DNA of 62,996 bases from a bacterium (GTDB lineage: Bacteria; Vulcanimicrobiota; Vulcanimicrobiia; Vulcanimicrobiales; Vulcanimicrobiaceae). A program made the translations under genes and the position numbers. Below the pieces are notes generated by a model. It was not told where the DNA came from, made no database searches, and saw nothing but the letters and a program-made list of their open reading frames with translations. Shown piece after piece: positions 42,193-51,095 of the stretch (positions are counted from its first letter, which is position 1; each line of letters begins with the position of its first letter). The stretch covers positions 1 to 62,996 of the forward strand of contig JAJYRH010000013.1 in assembly GCA_021794205.1 (NCBI GenBank), written 5' to 3'.

Positions 42193-43014
42193 ATGAAGAC
42201 CTCAGGATACACCGGAGGGCGACCGCTTCGTGCGTGTGGCACGTGGTTCGTAGCGGCCGCTTCCCTGATTGCATTTTTTACGGGGCCGGGCACGCCCGCG
42301 CCGGCCGCTGCGAGCAATATTTTTTGCGCCGCATCGGTCTTCGCATTTCCGCTCGATCCGGCTACCGATCGAATCGCGCCGGAGAGCGCGACGTCGCGCT
42401 ACGCGATCGATCTCTCCGTTCGCGGTAAGGCGAAGGTCGCGGCGAGCGTCACCTTTATCGGCGAGAAAAACGCCTATATCGTGCAAGTGCCGACCGCGAG
42501 GTTACTCGGCGCCACGAAACGACACGATCGTTTTACCGGCACCATGTTGGTGCGCTTTCCGCATTCGACGCAGGTGCGCTACGCGTACGTCGACTCGGTT
42601 GCGGTCGACGGCGCGGCTGCGATTACGTGCCCGACGGTTCCTGGAAAACCGAGCGTGCCGAAAAAATGGGTCGGCAAACAACTCTTCGGAGCGGGTTCGC
42701 CGAGGCTCGATGCGGCGCTCCAGCAGGCGCTGCCGCCGCTGCCGTGCGGTGCGGTGTATCGCCCGGCGAGGGTCGTTCGTGCGGGAACGGTCTACGGGGG
42801 AGATTTCGGCTTCCAGTCTCGCTCCGCGGAGGTGCTGGTCGCGCTCGATTCGCACGGAAAGCTCGCCACGGTGAAGCTCCTCAAATCGAGCGGCATTCCG
42901 CAGTTCGATCAAAACGTTCTCGCCTCGGCGGAATCGACAAAATATCGACCAGCGAGTTTTCTCTGCACGCCGATCGTCAGCGAGTATGTTTTTGTCGGGG
43001 AGTATTCGCCGTGA
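42193..43014 (+). CDS. Secreted protein with TonB C-terminal-like domain
   Basis: A 273-aa exported protein. A signal peptide (WFVAAASLIAFFTGPGTPAPAAA) is followed by a beta-rich middle. Residues about 200-273 resemble a TonB C-terminal domain (VLVALDSHGKLATVKLLKSS, FDQNVLASAESTKYRPA). No proline-rich spacer or transmembrane anchor typical of TonB is present, so it is not a classic TonB. ATG 42193 is preferred; GTG 42181 is possible. GTGA overlap with the next gene, which has a related domain. Confidence 0.65.
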   Translation: MKTSGYTGGRPLRACGTWFVAAASLIAFFTGPGTPAPAAASNIFCAASVFAFPLDPATDRIAPESATSRYAIDLSVRGKAKVAASVTFIGEKNAYIVQVPTARLLGATKRHDRFTGTMLVRFPHSTQVRYAYVDSVAVDGAAAITCPTVPGKPSVPKKWVGKQLFGAGSPRLDAALQQALPPLPCGAVYRPARVVRAGTVYGGDFGFQSRSAEVLVALDSHGKLATVKLLKSSGIPQFDQNVLASAESTKYRPASFLCTPIVSEYVFVGEYSP

Positions 43015-43985
43015 GCATGCAGCGTCGAGTCGCTCTCTCCTTCGGTGTGCTCGTCGCTCTCGCGGTGCTACCGCGCGCGGCCTCGGCGTGGCAAACGCAG
43101 CAGATCCCCTATCGCTCTTATTGTGCGGCATGGACGAGGCAAATTTCGCGTTCGGGAATTGTGGCGCAGCAATCGCAAGGCCCCGGCGCCACCGCGAGCG
43201 CGCTCGGCGGCGGTGCGTCGATTTGGCGATACGAATTGACGGCTCCGACGCCCGCCGCGCTCTCGGTCGAACTCACGATGCAGACGACGAAGGGGTGGTA
43301 TCGTGTCACGGCGCCCATGGTGCCGTTCGTTCGAGATGATGGGAACTATCGGTCGAGCGAAGCGGCGTTTCGCCGTTATGAGGTCCACTCGCCCGCGCAG
43401 TTTTTCGAACTTCCGAGCTCGGCCGGGCGTCCGCGCTATGTGTGGGTCTCGAAGACCGGTAGCGCCGGTGCGAGCCCAACCACTCGTTGCCCGGCGATGT
43501 GGGTGCGGGCGCCGCATGCGCGAAAGCACGCAACGCCGACGAAGCAACCCGTGGCCGAGAAAAATCTGCCGGCCTGGGTACGACGCTTTCGTACGAAGCG
43601 CGTCAATCCGTCCGTCTACGATCCTCACGCGTTGCCTCCGGTCGGCGCGATCGCTCGGGCCCATGCGATCTCGGAGCCGGCTAGCGTCTTGACGTGTACG
43701 CATCCTTTTCGACAGGCGCGCGTCGAACGGGTAACCGCGCCGAATTATCCACGCGCCGCGGCCGCGGAAGGCGAGTATTACGAACTCGAGATCGCGATTC
43801 GGGTCGAACTCGGTCGCAAGGGGCAGGTGGTTGGGCTCGGGTTTGAGAGCCCCTCCGGCCGACGGCTCTTCGACGGGAACGCGCTGTACGCAGCGTCGCA
43901 ATCGACGTACTCACCGAAGATCGGCCTCTGTCGCCCGGTGCCGAGCTACTACATTTTTGACGCTGAGTTTATGCCAAGATACTAG
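43011..43985 (+). CDS. Secreted protein with TonB C-terminal-like domain, second copy
   Basis: A 324-aa exported protein with a signal peptide (LSFGVLVALAVLPRAASA). The C-terminal quarter again has a TonB-C-like pattern (YYELEIAIRVELGRKGQVVG, NALYAASQSTYSPKI, ending with a paired-Cys stretch). A Lys/Arg-rich linker lies at about residues 155-205. GTG start 43011 overlaps the stop of the preceding gene, so the two are co-expressed. Function unknown. Confidence 0.62.
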   Translation: MSMQRRVALSFGVLVALAVLPRAASAWQTQQIPYRSYCAAWTRQISRSGIVAQQSQGPGATASALGGGASIWRYELTAPTPAALSVELTMQTTKGWYRVTAPMVPFVRDDGNYRSSEAAFRRYEVHSPAQFFELPSSAGRPRYVWVSKTGSAGASPTTRCPAMWVRAPHARKHATPTKQPVAEKNLPAWVRRFRTKRVNPSVYDPHALPPVGAIARAHAISEPASVLTCTHPFRQARVERVTAPNYPRAAAAEGEYYELEIAIRVELGRKGQVVGLGFESPSGRRLFDGNALYAASQSTYSPKIGLCRPVPSYYIFDAEFMPRY

Positions 43986-44046
43986 CCGAAACGCCGACGA
44001 GCCCCTCCGGGCGGAACCGGGCGGGGGCGTGCCGTAACTCGTAGCT

Positions 44047-45219
44047 ATGATCGCCGAAGACCGCATCGAGATCCCGATGGAGGAGCTCGTCGCCTACCGT
44101 CGCCACCTCCACGCGCACCCCGAACTCTCGTTCCAAGAGTACGAGACCGCAGCGTTCGTCGAGCGGGAACTGCGCTCGTTCGGTTACGACGACGCGAGCC
44201 TCCGAACGAAGGTTGCGAAGACCGGCATTCTCGCGACGCTCCGCGGCGGACGCCCCGGCCCGGTCACGATGCTGCGCGCCGATATGGATGCGCTGCCGAT
44301 GGATGAGGTCGCCGACGTCCCCTATCGCTCGACGCGCCCCGGCGCGATGCATGCCTGCGGCCACGATGGACACGTGGCGATTCTCCTGGCTGCGGCGCGA
44401 GCGCTAATGGCGCGGCGCGACGAGGTACCGGGGACGGTGGTCTTCTGTTTTCAGCCCGCCGAAGAAGGGCTCGCCGGCGCGAAGGCGATGATCGAAGAAG
44501 GGATGCTCGAACATCCGCACGTCGACCGCGTCTTCTCGCTCCATCTCTATTCTGGGCTCGAGGTGGGGAAAGTCGGCATTCGCGACGGTGCATTTTTTGC
44601 GTCCTCCGATCGCTTCTCGCTGGAGATCACCGGGAAGGGTGGGCATGGTGCGATGCCCGAGAATACGGTCGATCCGATCGTCGGCGCGGCGCAACTCGTC
44701 GGAGCGCTGCAAACCATCGTCAGCCGCGAGATCGCTGCGAGCGAACCGGTGGTCGTCACCGTTGGAAAATTCGATTCCGGCACCACGTTCAACGTCATTC
44801 CCGAATCGGCAACGCTGTTGGGAACGGTGCGGACGCTCGACCCCGAGGTTCGCGCCTCGATGCCCGCACGCATGGAACGCATCATCGCGGGGCTCTGTTC
44901 GGCGATGCGCTTGGAGTATCGGTTCGACTATCACTGGGGATACCCGATCACCGTCAACGACGACGCGACCAACGATATCGTTCGCGAGGTGGCGGCGCGC
45001 GTGCTCGGTGCCGAGGCAATCACCGACCCGCACCAAGTCGGGCTCTGGGGTGAAGATATGGCGTTCGTGCACGAATGCCGCCCCGGCGCATATTTTCTCG
45101 TCGGCGTACGCGGCCCCGAGCGCGGCCACGAACCGCAGCATAGCCCGCGCTACGATATCGACGAGCGCGCGCTCGGCGTCGGCTTTCAGATGATGGTGGG
45201 ATTAGCGCTGCGCGGGTAG
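44047..45219 (+). CDS. M20D family amidohydrolase (hippurate/IAA-amino acid hydrolase-like)
   Basis: A 390-aa dinuclear-metal amidohydrolase. Metal-binding motifs: LRADMDALPM, MHACGHDGHVA, PAEEGLAGAKAMIEEG and the C-terminal HSPRYDIDERAL, with the lid-domain motif GKGGHGAMPE. It would cleave N-acyl amino acids; N-acetyl-diaminopimelate deacetylase activity is a possibility in this family. Monocistronic in appearance. Confidence 0.93.
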   Translation: MIAEDRIEIPMEELVAYRRHLHAHPELSFQEYETAAFVERELRSFGYDDASLRTKVAKTGILATLRGGRPGPVTMLRADMDALPMDEVADVPYRSTRPGAMHACGHDGHVAILLAAARALMARRDEVPGTVVFCFQPAEEGLAGAKAMIEEGMLEHPHVDRVFSLHLYSGLEVGKVGIRDGAFFASSDRFSLEITGKGGHGAMPENTVDPIVGAAQLVGALQTIVSREIAASEPVVVTVGKFDSGTTFNVIPESATLLGTVRTLDPEVRASMPARMERIIAGLCSAMRLEYRFDYHWGYPITVNDDATNDIVREVAARVLGAEAITDPHQVGLWGEDMAFVHECRPGAYFLVGVRGPERGHEPQHSPRYDIDERALGVGFQMMVGLALRG

Positions 45220-45224
45220 CGCCC

Positions 45225-45584
45225 TCACTCGCACTCGCCGCTTCGGTCGTCGCGCTCTTCAACGGTTCGCACCCAGAGAATGGCTCGGGCGTAGCCGTCG
45301 AGTTCGCGCAGCGTGCGCTCCAAGCGCATGCGTGCAGCGCGTTGCGGGGCGCTCTCGCCCGTCGAGACCGAATACTCCGCGAAATAGAGGCGCGCTGCGG
45401 CGAGATCGCTCGCGGCGAACGGCCAGCGCTCGCGCAGGGTGCGTTCGGAGGCATCGGGTAGGCGGTCGATGCTCGGCGGTGCCGGGCGATCGGGGTGCAG
45501 GGCCGCGAACTCGAGGCGCGCGAGCACGTACTCGCTGCGCGCGGTGATGAACGAACCGAGCAGCTGCACCAGGCGGACGTCCAT
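45225..45584 (-). CDS. Hypothetical protein
   Basis: A 119-aa mostly helical soluble protein (LLGSFITARSEYVLARLEFAA, LERTLRELDGYARAILWVR). No family is recognised. It lies convergent to the amidohydrolase, 5 nt from its stop, and divergent from the DHH gene. Codon composition matches the neighbours, which supports a real gene at moderate confidence. Confidence 0.5.
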   Translation of the reverse strand: MDVRLVQLLGSFITARSEYVLARLEFAALHPDRPAPPSIDRLPDASERTLRERWPFAASDLAAARLYFAEYSVSTGESAPQRAARMRLERTLRELDGYARAILWVRTVEERDDRSGECE

Positions 45585-45730
45585 GTGCGGCTCATACGAC
45601 GCGGGAGCCCCCGAGACTTGCGTGCCGCGCGCGCGTGCTGGAGGGCTGCAGCGGTACGAGGCGCAAGTACGCGGCAGCGATGCTCGCCAGGGTGGCGCGC
45701 GCCTTTGCTTTTCTAGGGGAGGATGGAACG

Positions 45731-46618
45731 ATGCGACTGATTACTCGGGCCGATCTCGACGGTCTGACCTGCGCGATTCTCTTGCAAGAAGTCGAAACGA
45801 TCGATGCCATCGATTTCGCTCACCCGAAGGACGTGCAAGACGGGCGCATCGCGATCGACGGAAACGACATTCTCGCAAATCTTCCCTACGATGCGCGGGC
45901 GGGCATGTGGTTCGACCATCACATGAGCCAAGAAGAGCAAGCCTTCGGCAGCACGGTGAAGGGCGCATACGACGTCTCGCCGAGCGCGGCACGCGTGATC
46001 GCGAATTATTACAAGTCGCCGAAATTCGAACGTTTTGCCGAACTGCTCGAAGCGACCGACCGGCTCGACGCCGCGTTGCTGACGCGCGAGGATATCGTCG
46101 ATCCCAAAGGCTGGATTCTTATCGGTTACACGCTCGATCCGCGCACCGGGCTCGGCGCGTTCAAGAGTTATTTCAAGAATCTCATGGAACTCGCGAAATC
46201 GATGCCGGTGGAGCAAATACTCGCCGATCCCGAAGTGAGCGTCCACGTCGAACGGATGCGCGCCGAGGAGAGCGCGTTCAAAGCGCTGCTGGAAACCAAG
46301 AGCCGGCTCGATGGCAACGTCGTGATCACCGATATGCGCGGTGAGAAGCATCCGCCGAGCGGCAATCGCTTTCTCGTGTACACGCTCTTCCCCACCGCGA
46401 ACGTTTCGGTGCGTATCGCCGACGGGCACGACGGAAGCTACGCATCGATCCAAGTCGGGCATTCGATCCTCAACCGCACCTGCAAGACCAGCGTCGGGGA
46501 CCTGCTCGCCGATTACGGCGGCGGCGGGCACGTCGGCGCCGGCACCGCGCAGCCCGCGACGCCCGATGTCGAACGCGTGCTCTCGGAGATCGTCACGATG
46601 CTCAAACGCAACGGATAG
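45731..46618 (+). CDS. DHH/DHHA1 family phosphoesterase
   Basis: A 295-aa metal-dependent phosphoesterase of the NrnA/exopolyphosphatase-like group. Motifs: RADLDGLTCAILL (variant of DxDG), a second acidic motif in IDGNDILANLPYD, DHH in MWFDHHMSQ, and the DHHA1 motif GGGGHVGAGTA. Substrates in the family include nano-RNA, pAp and c-di-AMP products. The start is ATG 45731, with GGGGAGG upstream; the longer frame is not supported. The ABC ATPase follows after 4 nt. Confidence 0.87.
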   Translation: MRLITRADLDGLTCAILLQEVETIDAIDFAHPKDVQDGRIAIDGNDILANLPYDARAGMWFDHHMSQEEQAFGSTVKGAYDVSPSAARVIANYYKSPKFERFAELLEATDRLDAALLTREDIVDPKGWILIGYTLDPRTGLGAFKSYFKNLMELAKSMPVEQILADPEVSVHVERMRAEESAFKALLETKSRLDGNVVITDMRGEKHPPSGNRFLVYTLFPTANVSVRIADGHDGSYASIQVGHSILNRTCKTSVGDLLADYGGGGHVGAGTAQPATPDVERVLSEIVTMLKRNG

Positions 46619-46622
46619 GAAC

Positions 46623-47333
46623 GTGGCATCGCTTTCGATCGAACGACTGACAAAACGCTTCGGAAAGAAAACTGCGGTCGACGACCTTTCCTTCGAGGTG
46701 GGTTCCGGCGAGATCGTCGGTTTGCTCGGACCGAACGGAGCGGGGAAGAGCACGACGTTTCTCTCGCTCGCGGGTTTCTTACGGCCGGAATCGGGGACGA
46801 TTTCCTGGGCGGGCACCGCATTAGGGCCGGAACGCGGGCGCGTGATATCGCTCATCCCCGAGACCCCCGAGGTCTACCCCTTGCTCACCATTTGGGAGCA
46901 TCTCGTTTTTGTAGCGAAGAGCAGCCGGCTCGCACCGGGCTGGGAGACGAAGGCGAATTCGCTGCTGGAGCGATTGGGAATCGCCGACCAGCGCGACACG
47001 CTCGGGCGCGCGCTCTCCAAAGGGATGCGGCAGAAGACGCTGATCGCCGCAACCCTACTCGCCGACACGCCGGTGCTGTTGCTCGACGAGCCGATGATCG
47101 GGCTCGATCCGCAAGGGCAACGGGAACTGCGGGAGATGCTGCGCCAACTGCGCGCCGAGGGAACCGCGATTATCATTAGCACGCACATGATCGAGCAGGC
47201 GCAGCAACTCTGCGACCGGATCGTCATTATCAAAGACGGGCGCTTCGTTGCCGCCGGAACCTTCGACGAGTTGCGCGCGCGCGTGGGGCGCGAGGACGCC
47301 GAAGAGCTCTTCCTGGAATTGACGCGAGCCTAA
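46623..47333 (+). CDS. ABC transporter ATP-binding protein
   Basis: A 236-aa ATPase with Walker A GPNGAGKSTT, Q-loop region IPETPEV, a variant signature ALSKGMRQKT in place of LSGGQ, Walker B VLLLDEPMIGLD and switch His ISTHMIEQA. The start is GTG 46623. It is followed 1 nt later by its probable permease. The LSKGMRQ signature is typical of YtrB/EcsA-like ABC-2 exporters. Confidence 0.94.
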   Translation: MASLSIERLTKRFGKKTAVDDLSFEVGSGEIVGLLGPNGAGKSTTFLSLAGFLRPESGTISWAGTALGPERGRVISLIPETPEVYPLLTIWEHLVFVAKSSRLAPGWETKANSLLERLGIADQRDTLGRALSKGMRQKTLIAATLLADTPVLLLDEPMIGLDPQGQRELREMLRQLRAEGTAIIISTHMIEQAQQLCDRIVIIKDGRFVAAGTFDELRARVGREDAEELFLELTRA

Positions 47334-47334
47334 C

Positions 47335-48918
47335 GTGAACGGCGATTGGGCGGCGCTCGCTTATTTGGAATGGCGAACGCGAACGAACGAGTTGCGCGAG
47401 ACGCTTCGCACTCCGTCGAAGCTGGTGTTTCTCATACTTGGAGTCGCCTACTACGCGTTCTTTTTTTGGCTTCGCGTCGAGAACGCTCGCGTGCACGGCC
47501 AATCTGCGGGAATGCACGAACCCTATGCGACGCTGGCGTTCTGCGGCGTACTTCTCCTTATGACCGTGACGGCTTGGGCCGGCGCGCGCGGGGTGGTGAA
47601 GCTCTTCACCTCATTTGCCGATGCGCGTTTTCTCGTTTGCTCGCCCTTGCGCGAAGAGTCCGTAATCCCATTTTTGGTGTTGCGGAAGAACCTCTTTGCT
47701 ATCGGGCGTTTGGCAACCATCGCGCTGCTGTACGCCTTGATTTTTTCAATTTTCGGTGGGCTTGCGGGAATGACGTTCGGCCTCTTAGGCTTTTTTCTCG
47801 TCGGTTCGGTGCTCTCTTCGTTCGCTTTTCGGATTCGCACGCGATTCGGTCCCGCCGCCGCGTACTGCCTCGTCGTGGCGTTCGCTCTCGTCGCGTTGTT
47901 GCCGGCCGCCGCAATCGGGATGGGCGCGCTCTGGACCGGCGCGCAGCCGTTCGCGCATTGGGCGCTCGCTCTTGGCTTCGGGCGACTGCTGAACGCACTC
48001 TTCGCCGGAAATATTGCGGCACTACTCGCAGTGTATGCGGTTTTTCTTGGGTTGGCGATCGCTTCGTTCGTCGGCGCGCGCGATCTCTATCCGGAGATTT
48101 TTGCAGCGTCGTATTTGGGAATGAAGGCCGTCGCTCAACGTAGCAAGGGAGGCGCGGGCGCGCTCGCTTCTCAAGAATCGTCGAAGCTGCCGAAGACATC
48201 GCTCTCGAACGGCGTTCCCCGTGGGATGGCCGGTGCGTGGGCGATCTTGTGGAAAGATTGGATTGGCTTTCGGCGTCATAACGGCGTCCAAAGGCTCTTC
48301 GCGTTCGGGATACTACTCGGCGTGGCCATCGGGGCGGTAGCCGGTTACCTGATGCGAAGCCCCGCAACGACCCCTGCCGGAAGCGTGGTGCTTGCGGCCG
48401 CGCTTTCGTGTGAATTTCTCGTGGTATCGTTGCTGGCGACCGTTATGCTCGATGCCGATATCGGCAAGCCGATGTGGTGGATCTCTGCGAGCCCGTTGCG
48501 TTCGCGACTCTACGTGTGGACGGTGTCGACCGCGTGGCGGACGATCGTCCCGCTCGCACTTGGGTGTGCGGCGTACGGTTTCGCCGTCGCTAACGCTGCG
48601 GTCGTGCTCCTCGCGTTCCCGTTTGCGACGATCTCTATTGTGTTCTTGCGCGGTATCGGAATTGCGCTCTATACGGTCTTCCCGTGGAACGGTGGTGCGG
48701 GCGCGAACTCGGGGATGCTGCGAATGTTGTTATCGGCGCTCGCCCTCGTCCCACCGGCGATCGGCTTTGCCATTGCCGCCGTGCCGACGCACGATGTTGC
48801 GGCTGGTATCGTGTTGGCTGCGCTCGTAATGATCGGCGAATCGGCGCTCTTCCTCGAGTTCGCGATTTCGCGAATCTCCGGCAACGGCGTCGCTATGGCG
48901 CGCGACGCCGCGGGGTAA
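47335..48918 (+). CDS. ABC-2-like permease, large
   Basis: A 527-aa integral membrane protein with about 12 predicted helices (for example PSKLVFLILGVAYYAFFFWL, LLLMTVTAWAGARGVV, LFAFGILLGVAIGAVAGYL). It lies 1 nt after the ATPase and starts with GTG 47335, so the two form one exporter. The EcsB/large ABC-2 style is suggested by ADARFLVCSPLREESVIPF near the first third. Substrate unknown. Confidence 0.85.
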   Translation: MNGDWAALAYLEWRTRTNELRETLRTPSKLVFLILGVAYYAFFFWLRVENARVHGQSAGMHEPYATLAFCGVLLLMTVTAWAGARGVVKLFTSFADARFLVCSPLREESVIPFLVLRKNLFAIGRLATIALLYALIFSIFGGLAGMTFGLLGFFLVGSVLSSFAFRIRTRFGPAAAYCLVVAFALVALLPAAAIGMGALWTGAQPFAHWALALGFGRLLNALFAGNIAALLAVYAVFLGLAIASFVGARDLYPEIFAASYLGMKAVAQRSKGGAGALASQESSKLPKTSLSNGVPRGMAGAWAILWKDWIGFRRHNGVQRLFAFGILLGVAIGAVAGYLMRSPATTPAGSVVLAAALSCEFLVVSLLATVMLDADIGKPMWWISASPLRSRLYVWTVSTAWRTIVPLALGCAAYGFAVANAAVVLLAFPFATISIVFLRGIGIALYTVFPWNGGAGANSGMLRMLLSALALVPPAIGFAIAAVPTHDVAAGIVLAALVMIGESALFLEFAISRISGNGVAMARDAAG

Positions 48919-48959
48919 GCGCATGGCTCCGTGTCCTCCCGAGTAGCCAATGGTGCTCT

Positions 48960-49000
48960 GTCATCCCGAGTAGCCGCTGAAAGCGGCGTATCGAGGGGAG
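48960..49000 (+). repeat. Palindromic dispersed repeat
   Basis: It reads GTCATCCCGAGTAG, then core stem CCGCT-gaa-AGCGG, then CGTATCGAGG. A partial arm (TCCTCCCGAGTAGCC) sits just upstream at about 48933-48947. It belongs to the same family as the 24.7 and 32 kb copies and lies between the convergent permease and acetyltransferase genes. Confidence 0.88.
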
Positions 49001-49011
49001 CGCGCTGACGA

Positions 49012-49566
49012 TTACCCGCGCGATAATGCGGCTGCGATCGTCTTCATCGGCAGCAACATACGGTGGAACGGTGCGTCGTGTAGCGTTGCGAAACCGTATC
49101 GTGCATAATTCGCGGCGGCTGAATCGTTGGCGGGATCGGTGATGACGGCGACCGCACCGCTATTTGCGGCGGTGCTGAAGGCACGTTCGAGAGCACTCCA
49201 AAGGAGAAGTTTCCCAAGGCCGCGACTCTGATAGGTACCTGCGATGCCGAGCTGCCCGAGCAGAAGCACTGGAATGCGTTGGAGCCCATGCACTTTCAAC
49301 GTGCGAGCCGTGGCGAGATCGAGTTCGCCATCGCGATACTCGTGCGGAGCGAGCGTGTAATATCCGAGAACCTCCGACGGGTTGTCGACGGTTGCGAGAA
49401 CGAAGGTCGCTGCGCGATAATAGCGCGTTGCCTGTGCGGCCGTGGTGCGGAGGTAGCGATCGACGACATCGTTTCCGCACGCAAAGCTCTTGCGGTCGTG
49501 GAGCGAAGGATCGAGTGGGACGATCCGAATGCGAAGGCGACGGCCCGAATTATCGTTCGAGCTCAA
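49012..49566 (-). CDS. GNAT acetyltransferase toxin (TacT-like)
   Basis: A GNAT-fold protein of about 184 aa like the TacT/AtaT toxins, which acetylate aminoacyl-tRNA and stop translation. It has the family opening IVPLDPSLHDRKSFACGN, VDRYLRTTAAQ, LGYYTLAPHE, the acetyl-CoA motif YQSRGLGKLLLWSALERA and the C-terminal YARYGFATLHDAPFHRML. The start is uncertain: TTG 49566 (17-nt overlap with the antitoxin) is used; ATG 49608 is possible. It is encoded directly after the DUF1778 antitoxin. Confidence 0.88.
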   Translation of the reverse strand: MSSNDNSGRRLRIRIVPLDPSLHDRKSFACGNDVVDRYLRTTAAQATRYYRAATFVLATVDNPSEVLGYYTLAPHEYRDGELDLATARTLKVHGLQRIPVLLLGQLGIAGTYQSRGLGKLLLWSALERAFSTAANSGAVAVITDPANDSAAANYARYGFATLHDAPFHRMLLPMKTIAAALSRG

Positions 49567-49846
49567 AACCGTCGGGAACCGGATTCGCCGCAAGTTCTCG
49601 GAGCGCATCGGTGGGCGGCGGCGGGGCGAGTAGGAGATCGTAAAAGCGGCGACGTCGATCGGCGGCGAGCAGAGAGATTCCACTCTCTTCCACGACGCTT
49701 CGGGCCGAGCGAAGCGCGACCGTGGCAATGAACCGGGAAAGGTCGCCCTCGCTCGCCAGAGCCGCAGCTTCCTCGATATACGCTCGTTCTCGTTCGGTAA
49801 AACGCACGGAGACGCGTGCGTCCCGGCGGGAGGGGGTGGTTGGCAT
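49550..49846 (-). CDS. DUF1778 antitoxin (TacA-like)
   Basis: A 98-aa ribbon-helix-helix antitoxin. The RHH DNA-binding part is ARVSVRFTERERAYIEEAA near the N-terminus, followed by LSRFIATVALRSARSVVE and a toxin-neutralising tail. It would bind the GNAT toxin and repress its own promoter. An AAGGAG site lies 8 nt before ATG 49846, and a good sigma-70-type promoter lies upstream at 49900-49928. Confidence 0.9.
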   Translation of the reverse strand: MPTTPSRRDARVSVRFTERERAYIEEAAALASEGDLSRFIATVALRSARSVVEESGISLLAADRRRRFYDLLLAPPPPTDALRELAANPVPDGFELER

Positions 49847-49899
49847 TGGGTGCGCTCCTTATCGTTCTCGCCGACTGAAAAGCCGTATTCCCAATTCCT

Positions 49900-49928
49900 A
49901 CTATAGCGCGACAGGGGTGCGGAAGCAA
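49900..49928 (-). promoter_or_regulatory. Promoter of the TacA/TacT-like operon
   Basis: On the minus strand -35 TTGCTT (49928-49923) and -10 TATAGT (49905-49900) are exactly 17 nt apart. The expected start is near 49893, leaving a leader of about 45 nt to the antitoxin ATG. Confidence 0.65.
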
Positions 49929-50050
49929 TAGTGTCCGCCACTTGGCGGTCGAGCGTGTTGTTTTGGAGCCGCGGCAGCCCCATAGGAGCAGCGGAATCGG
50001 CGCGAGAACGGCGGCGACGGGGGGACTTACTCGGTCGCGGAGGGCTCTTA

Positions 50051-51064
50051 GTGGCCGTCTCAGTGTTTTCGCCGCGTGAACCGGGGCTTCGCAAGAAGGC
50101 CTCGGGCGATCGCTTTGCCCGCGTGCTGCGCATCTTGCTGATGCTCCTCACCGACGGTACCCTCGACTGCGAGCGCTGCTGTTCGCGCTTCGAATTTTCG
50201 CTCCGCGAATTACAGCGCGACTTGAGTGTGTTGCGTTCGCTCGGCGCTGAGTTCGGGTTTTCTTTGAGCCACGCGCGCGGCGGGCGTATCACGCTCCTGC
50301 GTAGCGCGGGGCGCGTCGCTAAAATCGGCAGCGCCCAAGCGGAGACGGCGGCGATGCTTGCCCGCATCGGGCGCGCGCTCGGCGGGCCGATCGAGAGCGA
50401 AGTGCGTTCGGCGCTCGGCGATGCCGCCGGCGGGCCGGGATTTCTCGATCTGCGCGAACCGCGACCGAGTGCCGACGCGCAGGTCAGCGCGATGTTTACC
50501 GTCGTGAAGGACGCCGCCGCCACGTCGGCGCGGCTGGAGTTCTCGTACACCTCGGCGCGCAGCGGCCCAACGCAACGGCGCGTCGAGCCCTATCTCGTCG
50601 TCGCGCGTTCGGGGCGCTATTATCTCGTCGCGTACGACCTCGCGCGCAAGGATTGGCGCAACTTCGCGCTCGATGCGATTGCAGAGCCGATTCGCCGAGA
50701 TGGCACGTTCGCGCCGCGCCGGGTTCCCGAGCGCTTCCGCCGAGAGGGGGCGGTCGGCTGGATTCGCAGCGGCGAGCCGGTGGAGGTAACGGTTCGCGTG
50801 GCGGCTACCATCGCTGCCGCCGTTACCGCGCGCGAGTGGCAGCCGGAGCAACGGATCGAGCGCTTCGCCGACGGCAGCGCCGCGATCGCACTGCGCTTCG
50901 ACGATCCAGGCGAAGCGGTGCGTTGGGCGTTGCAGTTCGGCGCCGAGGCGGTCATCGTCGCGCCGCCGGAGGTCGCCTCGATGGCCCGCGATACGGTCGA
51001 GGCGATAGCAAAAAACTACGCGACAGACCTCTGTCGCGACGAGCGAGTAGAATCGCGGGGATGA
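50051..51064 (+). CDS. WYL domain transcriptional regulator
   Basis: A 337-aa regulator. An N-terminal winged-helix DNA-binding part (FSLRELQRDLSVLRSLG) is followed by a WYL ligand domain (RRVEPYLVVARSGRYYLVAYDLARKDWRNFALDAI) and a C-terminal WCX extension (EAVRWALQFGAEAVIVAPPEV). WYL proteins sense nucleic acid or nucleotides and control defence genes in several bacteria. The start is GTG 50051, with GGAGGG just upstream; the longer frame is unlikely. It lies between two toxin-antitoxin loci, about 1.1 kb before cas3, so control of this island is possible but not shown. Confidence 0.87.
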   Translation: MAVSVFSPREPGLRKKASGDRFARVLRILLMLLTDGTLDCERCCSRFEFSLRELQRDLSVLRSLGAEFGFSLSHARGGRITLLRSAGRVAKIGSAQAETAAMLARIGRALGGPIESEVRSALGDAAGGPGFLDLREPRPSADAQVSAMFTVVKDAAATSARLEFSYTSARSGPTQRRVEPYLVVARSGRYYLVAYDLARKDWRNFALDAIAEPIRRDGTFAPRRVPERFRREGAVGWIRSGEPVEVTVRVAATIAAAVTAREWQPEQRIERFADGSAAIALRFDDPGEAVRWALQFGAEAVIVAPPEVASMARDTVEAIAKNYATDLCRDERVESRG

Positions 51065-51095
51065 GTGGAGCATTGCGACGGTGTTTCGGGGACGA

